A DNA stretch of 5,226 nucleotides from Planctomycetaceae bacterium UBA2972 (GTDB taxonomy: Bacteria > Planctomycetota > Planctomycetia > Pirellulales > Pirellulaceae), in assembly GCA_002348315.1 (NCBI GenBank), contig DEAW01000109.1, forward strand, positions 1-5,226. Reading direction: 5' to 3'. This document shows, one piece after another, positions 1 through 5,226 of the stretch. Each line of letters begins with the position of its first letter. Within the stretch, counting starts at the first letter, position 1. A program made the position numbers and the translations under genes. The notes under the pieces are model-generated. The model had not been told where the DNA came from and did no database searches. It worked only from the letters and a program-made list of their open reading frames with translations.

Positions 1-2
1 AG

Positions 3-22
3 CCGGTATTTATCAAAACCGG
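3..22. other. Small imperfect hairpin at the left edge
   Basis: CCGGT (3-7) pairs with ACCGG (18-22). After an A-A mismatch, two more T-A pairs leave a four-base loop, TATC. No T-tract follows directly, so it is not a clear intrinsic terminator. It may be the 3' end structure of an upstream gene lying outside the window, or chance. Confidence 0.25.
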
Positions 23-77
23 AGCCTGGAACCATTAACAAATTGAGAAACTGCCTTTTATTTTTCTCGCATACACT

Positions 78-83
78 TATAAT
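78..83 (+). promoter_or_regulatory. Predicted -10 box of the operon promoter
   Basis: A perfect TATAAT lies 78 bases before the first start codon in an AT-rich stretch. The expected -35 position (about 55-60, CTTTTA) matches the TTGACA consensus poorly, and the TTGAGA at 43-48 is too far away (29-base spacer). The promoter may therefore need an activator or rely mainly on its -10 box. Transcription would start near position 90, giving a leader of about 70 bases. That the start falls at the edge of the palindrome at 92-106 supports a regulated promoter. Prediction from sequence only. Confidence 0.5.
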
Positions 84-91
84 ACCATTAT

Positions 92-106
92 TGAGACTCT
101 GTCTCA
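92..106. promoter_or_regulatory. 15-bp palindromic operator, Fur-family-like
   Basis: TGAGAC-TCT-GTCTCA is a perfect inverted repeat with 6-bp arms and a 3-base centre, flanked by ATTAT on the left and TTAT on the right. Read as a 7-1-7 site (TGAGACT-C-TGTCTCA), it keeps the outer TGA...TCA and central T positions of the Fur-type consensus TGATAAT-N-ATTATCA. It lies immediately downstream of TATAAT, covering the predicted transcription start, which suits a repressor. The genes it precedes have metal/redox character, in keeping with a Fur-family regulator. The identity of the regulator is inference. The same bases could also form a short 5'-UTR hairpin. Confidence 0.5.
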
Positions 107-161
107 TTATGCTGGCGAATACGGGACTGCCTAACAAAAAACTTAGACAAAGCAAATAATC

Positions 162-2960
162 ATGCCTACGACCTCACGTTTCCTCGTTCTTTTAATTTCT
201 CTACTCTATGCTAGCTCAGAAGTACAAGCTCACTTCCCATGGCTAAATACGACAACCGATGGGAAAGCCGTTTATTTCTTTGGCGAAAGCTTAGCAGAAA
301 AAACATACAAGCTTCCTCCAACCATCGCAGAAGCAAAAGTCTTTACGATTGATGCGAGCGGGAAACATTTGCCACTGCCCACGACGAAAGTCACGTCTGA
401 TGATTTCCTGGGCCTGGTATCAAATAAGCCGATCCCCGCCAATACAAACCTGGCCTCTACTGTGACCTACGGCCTTTTCGGCACATCACGCCTGGATTAT
501 TACACTCTCTATTTAGGCGCTCCCCTACCTAAAGAACGGAAAGACAGCATCCTCAAAAAACTGAAATGGGATCTTCAGGCGGGACTTACCGACACTGACA
601 CCGGAATCGAACTGCAAGTCCAATGGAAGGGTAAACCAGTTTCCGATACCGAAGTTCATTTGTATGGAGCTGACGGTGAGGAGAACGGCACAGCCAAGCT
701 GGATTCTAATGGCATTGTGACGTTTACCGACAAACAAGTCGTCGCTGGAATCAATGGAATCATGTTTGGTCACAGAGTACCAGACGACAGCGGAAGCGTT
801 AACGGTAAGGAATATCAATCGACCGCTCACTACTTCACACTAACTTTCCAGGACCCCGAACACCAAAAAACGGCAAAGCAAACGCGAACACTACTAAAAC
901 CACTGCCTACGACATTGACAAGCTTCGGTGCGGCCACCGTTAATGATTACCTGTACGTCTTTAGCGGACATCATGGTTCGCAACACGGATTCTCGAAAGA
1001 AGGCGTATCGGACAATTTCCGCCGCATTCGATTTGACGACCCTTCAGCTGAATGGGAAGAACTCGCAATGCACGAACGAGCACAAAGCACAGCTTTGATC
1101 ACCGATGGCACTTATTTATATCGTGTGGGGGGACTAACCTTCGATAACACTTCCGAAGAAGACACAATTTTCAGGTCGACAACGCACTTTGCTCGATACG
1201 ACATCCAAGAGAATAAGTGGACCGATCTCGCGCCCCTTCCATCCCCCCGCTCCTCGCTCGACGCTGCAATACTTGGTCGAAGCATTTACGTTGCTGGTGG
1301 CTGGAATCTTGAAGGCGCTTCTAGCGGAGATGCAGAATGGAAAGAGGACATCCTCCATTTTGACCTGGACAAACCCGAAAAAGGCTGGCAGACATTCCCG
1401 GGGCCCGGATATCTCACCCGCGCCGCTTCCGTCGCTGCCTATCAAAACAAACTCTTCCTATTTGGCGGCATTCAAACTTCGAACATCACCCGCAAGGTGT
1501 CTATTTTCGATCCCAGCAATAATACATGGAGTGAAGGTCCGGAATTACCTCCGGACAGTAGCGCAGCAGGATTCGCCACCAGTTCCTTTGCAACTGGCGG
1601 CTCGCTTTACGTAACCGGAGACTCCGGGATTGTTTACAAGCTAAATCAAACCTTCGACGGCTGGGAGCAAACTGGTCGCTTAATGTACCCTCGCATGTTC
1701 CTTCGACTCGTCCCGGCAGATTCACAAAGATTATTAGCTATTGGTGGTACGTCCCGATCAGGTGGACGCATGGCATCAATCGAAGCTTTCGATGTAAATA
1801 AACCGGCCGTTGCGCCTTCCGAAATTCGCTGGTCTAACAAAATAGACGAACAAATCAATGGAGGTCAAACTTTCGTCCTCAGCGGATCTCGCCTTTATAC
1901 TTTTGGTGGTCAGAGTCAAGGCAACTCCGAAACCTCGTCCTCGGACAAAGCCTTTGTATTTAACCTGCAACAACAATCCGTAGAATCTTTACCAAACCTA
2001 CCGGAACCAACTCAGGGTGCAGCAGGCGTCGTATTCTCTCAAACAAGCGAGCATCGCCAAATACTCCTCTTCGGTGGCCAACAAACAGAACAAGGAAAAG
2101 CCAGCACGGGACTGGCATTCAATCCCGATTCCAAAGAATGGACTACGCTTGAAACACAGGCTCCGCAGTTCAAACACGACTTACATATCATTGCCAAACA
2201 GGATGCACTTTGGTTCTTTGGGGCTCATCAGAAAAACGACCAAAACTCAGTGCTGCACTGGTGGGGAGACGATTCCGCCATTGCTCCCATTCCGGGAAGC
2301 ACGCCTCCTAATCCTGCAGCACATCTTGCTGGAGTGGCTGGAAAGGATACTTACTATCGACTTGGTGGATTAGGTGAAACACAACCGACAGCCAATACCT
2401 TTGCCATTTTCAATTTCGACAATCGGTCTTGGAAAACAGCCTCTCCACCCGCCGTCATTTACAAACAGGCCGATTTAGCGATCGCGAATAACAAAGTTTA
2501 TCTACTTGGGATTCCCACGACTTCAAAGACTTCCAAACCAACACTTCAGGTTTATGACGTGAACACTAACGCCTGGACCGACTTTCCCTACATGCTTCCA
2601 AAACTCAGTCCAGGTTCTCGCATGTTCAGTTTCAACGACCGGCTCCTGTTCTACAGCGTAAACAACAACGAGCAGGGAGTCGTGGATTTTGTCATGCTTG
2701 ACCCTGAACCAATGGCCGCTCCCGGAACCGTTGCAGCGATGAGCTTCACCTCTTCGAATTCGTCAAAGAATGAAGTGCAAAGCAACGTCAAACTCCTAAT
2801 GCGACGAGATGCAGACCGGGACGGAAAGTTGACCAGCGAAGAATTAGGAAGTCGCCTGGCTTCCATCATCAACGAAGGGGACTCCGACAAAGACGGCGCC
2901 GTTTCCTTTGCTGAGCTACAAACGGTCATGGAAGCACGACTCGCTTCCGAATCGGAATAA
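162..2960 (+). CDS. Exported DUF4198-like / kelch beta-propeller / EF-hand protein
   Basis: A 932-residue secreted protein of unknown biochemical activity. Residues 1-23 form a signal peptide (hydrophobic core FLVLLISLLYA, cleavage expected after VQA), leaving a mature N-terminus HFPWL. Residues 24-233 resemble DUF4198 proteins, a family linked to metal (nickel, cobalt, iron) handling: an initial WL...YFFGE segment, then an Ig-like part ending HYFTLTF. Residues about 250-845 hold some twelve kelch-like units with hydrophobic-GG strands (GG at 323, 379, 435, 528, 582, 638, 735) and spaced tryptophans (298, 353, 409, 456, 501, 557, 660, 757, 805), enough for two six-bladed propellers. Residues 883-894 and 907-918 are canonical EF-hand loops. 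The protein has no cysteine, so it cannot be a galactose-oxidase-type Tyr-Cys enzyme. The ATG at 162 is chosen because it gives a clean signal peptide; no Shine-Dalgarno is visible. It is first in the operon and is probably a periplasmic binding or scaffold protein (inference). Confidence 0.9.
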   Translation: MPTTSRFLVLLISLLYASSEVQAHFPWLNTTTDGKAVYFFGESLAEKTYKLPPTIAEAKVFTIDASGKHLPLPTTKVTSDDFLGLVSNKPIPANTNLASTVTYGLFGTSRLDYYTLYLGAPLPKERKDSILKKLKWDLQAGLTDTDTGIELQVQWKGKPVSDTEVHLYGADGEENGTAKLDSNGIVTFTDKQVVAGINGIMFGHRVPDDSGSVNGKEYQSTAHYFTLTFQDPEHQKTAKQTRTLLKPLPTTLTSFGAATVNDYLYVFSGHHGSQHGFSKEGVSDNFRRIRFDDPSAEWEELAMHERAQSTALITDGTYLYRVGGLTFDNTSEEDTIFRSTTHFARYDIQENKWTDLAPLPSPRSSLDAAILGRSIYVAGGWNLEGASSGDAEWKEDILHFDLDKPEKGWQTFPGPGYLTRAASVAAYQNKLFLFGGIQTSNITRKVSIFDPSNNTWSEGPELPPDSSAAGFATSSFATGGSLYVTGDSGIVYKLNQTFDGWEQTGRLMYPRMFLRLVPADSQRLLAIGGTSRSGGRMASIEAFDVNKPAVAPSEIRWSNKIDEQINGGQTFVLSGSRLYTFGGQSQGNSETSSSDKAFVFNLQQQSVESLPNLPEPTQGAAGVVFSQTSEHRQILLFGGQQTEQGKASTGLAFNPDSKEWTTLETQAPQFKHDLHIIAKQDALWFFGAHQKNDQNSVLHWWGDDSAIAPIPGSTPPNPAAHLAGVAGKDTYYRLGGLGETQPTANTFAIFNFDNRSWKTASPPAVIYKQADLAIANNKVYLLGIPTTSKTSKPTLQVYDVNTNAWTDFPYMLPKLSPGSRMFSFNDRLLFYSVNNNEQGVVDFVMLDPEPMAAPGTVAAMSFTSSNSSKNEVQSNVKLLMRRDADRDGKLTSEELGSRLASIINEGDSDKDGAVSFAELQTVMEARLASESE
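909..2696 (+). repeat. About twelve kelch-like repeats (two putative propellers)
   Basis: Within the first gene, strand motifs of the kelch type recur about every 45-58 residues: LYVFSGHHG (264), LYRVGGL (319), IYVAGGW (375), LFLFGGI (431), LYVTGDS (482), LLAIGGT (524), LYTFGGQ (578), ILLFGGQ (634), LWFFGAH (683), YYRLGGL (731), VYLLGIP (779) and LLFYSVN (828). The double glycine is lost in units 5, 9, 11 and 12. The first six look closest to planctomycete kelch proteins as I remember them. The second six are more diverged, suggesting an old propeller duplication. The repeats are at protein level; no obvious DNA-level tandem repeat is seen. Confidence 0.75.
2808..2915 (+). other. EF-hand pair at the C-terminus of the kelch protein
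   Basis: Two 12-residue calcium-binding loops, D883-A-D-R-D-G-K-L-T-S-E-E894 and D907-S-D-K-D-G-A-V-S-F-A-E918, each have acidic residues at positions 1, 3, 5 and 12 and glycine at 6. The spacing of 24 residues between the loops is normal for a paired EF-hand. Calcium binding is well supported; its purpose (stability, surface attachment or protein contact in a marine-type periplasm) is inference. Confidence 0.85.
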
Positions 2961-3026
2961 ACTCCGCCGGCCGTACTACTCACAATGTCCCCTGTTAACA
3001 ACCAACTACTTAAAGTCCAACTTACA

Positions 3027-4535
3027 ATGAAAAGACTCACAGCATTTGCTTCCTTGGTTCTATTTAGCCTCGCCCAAACCACTTCCGCTGAAATTCACCG
3101 CTTTCATTACGAAAACATTCTCGGTACGTCACTCGAATTGCACATCGAATCAGATGACTCGGATGCCGCCGACCGACTTAAAGAATCAGCTCTCGACGAG
3201 ATTACGCGACTATCCAAAATTCTGAGTAGCTATGATCCCACCAGTGAGGTTAGCCGTTGGCAACGTGGCGAACTCCCCGGGAAGGCGTTATCCAATGAAC
3301 TCTCGAGCGTTCTGACGCGTGCTGAATATTGGCGTCAACAAACCGGCGGCGCCTTCGATGTGCGTACCAAACATTTACACAACTTTTGGTGTCAGGCCGA
3401 ACAACGTGGGGTGTATCCCACGACTGCTCAACGGCAAAAACTGATTAATTCGTTCTCTAAAGCGCCGTATAAATGGACGTCCGGCACAATCACAATGATA
3501 GATCCCAATGTAGCTATCAGCTTAGACGCACTTGCCAAAGGATTTATTTTAGATCGTGTTTGTCAAAAGATATTGGAACTCGATGGGGAGACAGAAAACT
3601 TCCTGATCAACATTGGCGGTGACATTCGCAAACTAGGTTCAGCTCGTTGGGATGTCGGAATTGAGAACCCGTTCACTCCGCACGAAAATGCTGATCCGTT
3701 AACACGTGTCAAACTCACGACCGCTGCAGCAATAGCCACAAGTGGAAATTATCGCCGTGGTTATGTCATTAATAATGTTCGTGAATCCCATATCTTTGAC
3801 CCTCGTATCGGCCTACCAACTTCTCATATTCGAAGCGCCTCTGTTCTTGCAACTACCGGAATGGACGCTGACGCGTTAGCTACAGCATTCTCAGTATTAT
3901 CCGTACAACAGTCTCTTGAACTGGCCGAGTCACACAAAGAAGTAGAGTGCCTTTTAGTGTTAAACAACGGCTCCATCGTCAAATCGACTGGCTGGCCTGG
4001 CAGGAATGTGAAGGAGTCAACCGAGTCATACGTACAAGCATTTCAGCCAGAGAAAAACACAGGATTACATTTGACGTTCTCACTAAACCGTCCCCAGGAA
4101 GGACGCTATCGCCGTCCCTATGTCGCAATTTGGCTCGAAGACAAAGACGGCTTCCCTGTAAAGACTGCTTTACTTTGGTTGCAAATTGAACAGCCGGGTC
4201 CTCGTTGGCATCGAGATCTAACTCGTTGGTATCGAAACGACCGGGCAAGAAAGCTTGTCGAGTCAACCGATATGATTAAAACCGTTGGCGGAGCAACCCG
4301 TGGCCCGGGTAAGTACGAAACTCGATTTGATGGAACAGACAATTCCGGTAAACAACTCCCGTCCGGCCGCTACACTCTATGTATTGAAGTTGCTCGAGAA
4401 CACGGAACCTATCAAATCATCCGAAAGCCCGTTGAGTTGGGAAGCAAAGCGATCCCACTGACGAAGATCGCTGGTAACGTGGAAGTTGGAGGAATTTCCT
4501 ACCAATACACGCCACCCACTTCCAGGGCCAACTGA
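3027..4535 (+). CDS. apbE: Exported FAD:protein FMN transferase (ApbE) fused to DUF2271
   Basis: Predicted EC 2.7.1.180 enzyme that moves FMN from FAD to a Thr/Ser of extracytoplasmic proteins using Mg2+. Numbering is from the ATG at 3027. Residues 1-21 are a signal peptide (cleavage after TSA) with no lipobox. The ApbE domain spans about 25-325: LSSYDPTSEVSR (66-77), GGAFDVRT (107-114), SLDALAKGF (165-173), NIGGDIRKLG (195-204), ATSGNYRRGY (237-246), HIFDPRIGLP (255-264) and DADALATAF (280-288), with D282 and T286 as the expected metal ligands. The usual MGT near the N-terminus is LGT. DUF2271 spans about 342-497 with YVAIWLEDKDGF, GGATRGPG (421-428) and a WDGTD-like FDGTD; this second domain makes the protein longer than a lone ApbE (about 340 residues). 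An in-frame ATG at 2985 would add 14 polar residues before the signal peptide, so 3027 is preferred. Neither start has a Shine-Dalgarno. It lies 66 bases after the kelch gene and 11 before the next, consistent with an operon. Confidence 0.93.
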   Translation: MKRLTAFASLVLFSLAQTTSAEIHRFHYENILGTSLELHIESDDSDAADRLKESALDEITRLSKILSSYDPTSEVSRWQRGELPGKALSNELSSVLTRAEYWRQQTGGAFDVRTKHLHNFWCQAEQRGVYPTTAQRQKLINSFSKAPYKWTSGTITMIDPNVAISLDALAKGFILDRVCQKILELDGETENFLINIGGDIRKLGSARWDVGIENPFTPHENADPLTRVKLTTAAAIATSGNYRRGYVINNVRESHIFDPRIGLPTSHIRSASVLATTGMDADALATAFSVLSVQQSLELAESHKEVECLLVLNNGSIVKSTGWPGRNVKESTESYVQAFQPEKNTGLHLTFSLNRPQEGRYRRPYVAIWLEDKDGFPVKTALLWLQIEQPGPRWHRDLTRWYRNDRARKLVESTDMIKTVGGATRGPGKYETRFDGTDNSGKQLPSGRYTLCIEVAREHGTYQIIRKPVELGSKAIPLTKIAGNVEVGGISYQYTPPTSRAN

Positions 4536-4546
4536 TCTTGGAAGCG

Positions 4547-5155
4547 ATGCCACACAAACAAAAGCGACCACGACGCTGGATTAAAAAAAGCGCTGCCTTC
4601 TTTCGCTGGTTACATATTTATATCTCAATGTTCAGTTTTGCTTCATTGATGCTTTTCGCGATTACTGGAATCACTCTAAATCACCCCGATTGGTTTGGTG
4701 CGGATCAGGAATTCATCGAAGATGCTTCCGGGACCGTCCAAACTCGCTGGCTGGAAGAAAATGTAGACCGACTCGCTATTGCTGAGTTTTTGCGCTCTCA
4801 ACACAACCTAAAAGGAATGGTCTCCGAATTCGTATCCGATGAATATGAATGCATGGTCGTGTTCAAGGGTCCCGGATACGCGGCAGATGTTTTTATCGAT
4901 CGTAATACCGGTGACTACACCCTGACCGAAATCAGTACGTCGACGATAGCAATTCTTAACGATCTGCACAAAGGAAGGGATTCCGGTCCCGCCTGGTCCT
5001 GGCTGATCGACATTTCCGCAATCCTTATGATCCTTGTTTCAATCACCGGGCTAGTTCTGCTTTTCTATCTAAAAAAACGAAGGCGTAACGGACTACTCGT
5101 TACCTTTGGCGGGCTGGTCGCACTCGTCTTAGTCTGGATACTCTGGGTACCGTAG
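4547..5155 (+). CDS. PepSY-associated transmembrane protein
   Basis: A 202-residue inner-membrane protein. After a basic N-terminus (KQKRPRRWIKK), helix 1 is about 20-43 (RWLHIYISMFSFASLMLFAITG). It is followed by LNHPDWF, a soluble PepSY-like segment about 50-145 with YAADVFIDRNTGDY, then NDLHKGRDSGPAWSWLID leading into helix 2 (about 151-175), a basic KKRRR turn, and helix 3 (about 183-201). The motifs match the small PepSY_TM-like family. PepSY-type membrane proteins include ferric-siderophore reductases such as FpvG of Pseudomonas; H23, H45 and H141 near the membrane faces are candidate haem ligands here (inference). An in-frame TTG at 4538, preceded by AGGG ten bases upstream, would add three residues. 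The ATG is preferred, although its nearest purine run (GGAAG, 4540-4544) is only two bases away. The 11-base gap to apbE supports co-transcription. Role: probably transmembrane electron delivery to the periplasmic partners. Confidence 0.88.
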   Translation: MPHKQKRPRRWIKKSAAFFRWLHIYISMFSFASLMLFAITGITLNHPDWFGADQEFIEDASGTVQTRWLEENVDRLAIAEFLRSQHNLKGMVSEFVSDEYECMVVFKGPGYAADVFIDRNTGDYTLTEISTSTIAILNDLHKGRDSGPAWSWLIDISAILMILVSITGLVLLFYLKKRRRNGLLVTFGGLVALVLVWILWVP

Positions 5156-5169
5156 GGACAATTAGACAA

Positions 5170-5226
5170 ATTAAATTCGAGCTGGTTTTTTTGAGCTGCT
5201 TTAATGATTCAAGAGTTTTATTTTTT
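5170..5226 (+). terminator. Weak terminator-like tail
   Basis: ATTAAA (5170-5175) pairs with TTTAAT (5200-5205), and AGCT (5180-5183) with AGCT (5194-5197), around a T-rich loop. A T-rich run reaches the window edge at 5216-5226. The stem is interrupted and AT-rich, and the T-run begins ten bases after it, so it is a poor intrinsic terminator. It is nevertheless the only candidate after the last gene, and no further open frame starts before the edge. Confidence 0.25.

Noticed and set aside
1..153. Short open frames running in from the left edge (stops at 36-38, 44-46 and 151-153)
   Set aside because: None shows recognisable protein features. The longest crosses the promoter and palindrome. 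One could be the last few residues of an upstream gene, but this cannot be decided from the window.
1189..1614. 141-residue open frame inside the kelch gene, + strand
   Set aside because: It overlaps strong kelch coding sequence in another frame, has no recognisable domain and lacks a start signal; a shadow frame.
2017..2373. 118-residue + strand open frame inside the kelch gene
   Set aside because: It is out of frame with blades 8-10, which are clearly coding, and shows no domain or start signal.
909..2696. Galactose oxidase-like enzyme
   Set aside because: Kelch propellers often attract this label, but the copper enzyme needs a Tyr-Cys cofactor and this protein contains no cysteine at all.
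3013..3023. AAGT-CCA-ACTT inverted repeat just before the apbE start
   Set aside because: Four-base arms in AT-rich DNA are expected by chance, and no regulatory role can be supported.
2985..3026. Upstream ATG as the start of apbE
   Set aside because: It would place MSPVNNQLLKVQLT before a complete signal peptide that begins at 3027. There is no Shine-Dalgarno, and the extension is not signal-like.
2651..3082. 143-residue open frame on the minus strand across the first gene junction
   Set aside because: It is antisense to the EF-hand end and the apbE signal peptide, with a composition typical of a reverse shadow (Ser/Leu-rich); no family features.
1..5226. Mobile element, CRISPR array, tRNA/rRNA or riboswitch
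   Set aside because: No transposase-like frame, terminal repeats, regular spaced repeats or RNA-gene signatures were seen on either strand.

Overview
The window holds three co-directional genes (+ strand) that read as one envelope redox/metal operon. They are preceded by a 161-base leader with a promoter and an operator-like palindrome, and followed by a 71-base tail. The likely source is a planctomycete (Pirellulales or a relative). The reasons are a secreted protein starting A-HFPWL of the DUF4198 type, a kelch propeller of a style I recall from planctomycetes, a C-terminal EF-hand pair, roughly balanced base composition by eye, and no clear Shine-Dalgarno sequence before the first two genes. 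This assignment is inference from protein style, not a database match.

Layout. Positions 1-161: no convincing gene; a small hairpin at 3-22, a perfect TATAAT at 78-83, and a perfect 6-bp-arm palindrome at 92-106 where the transcript would begin, resembling a 7-1-7 Fur-family box. Positions 162-2960: a 932-residue exported protein built as DUF4198-like domain, about twelve kelch-like blades, and two canonical EF-hands. Positions 3027-4535: exported ApbE (FAD:protein FMN transferase) fused to a C-terminal DUF2271 domain. Positions 4547-5155: a small three-helix PepSY-associated membrane protein with conserved-looking histidines. Positions 5156-5226: a weak hairpin and T-rich end.

How the parts fit. 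DUF4198, DUF2271, ApbE and PepSY-type membrane proteins are known to co-occur in bacterial loci linked to iron or other metal uptake and extracytoplasmic flavin/haem electron transfer. Here they are compressed into three genes. A plausible model (inference) is that the PepSY-type protein carries electrons across the inner membrane, the ApbE module attaches FMN to an envelope acceptor, and the DUF2271 and DUF4198-kelch parts bind or present a metal or metal complex for reduction. The locus would be de-repressed under metal limitation. There is no TonB receptor, classical flavinylation acceptor (FMN_bind) or permease in the window.

The most notable points are the DUF4198-double kelch-EF-hand architecture, the operator placed exactly over the predicted start of transcription, and a GGAT sequence in DUF2271 that looks like a degenerate ApbE acceptor site in the same polypeptide as the transferase.
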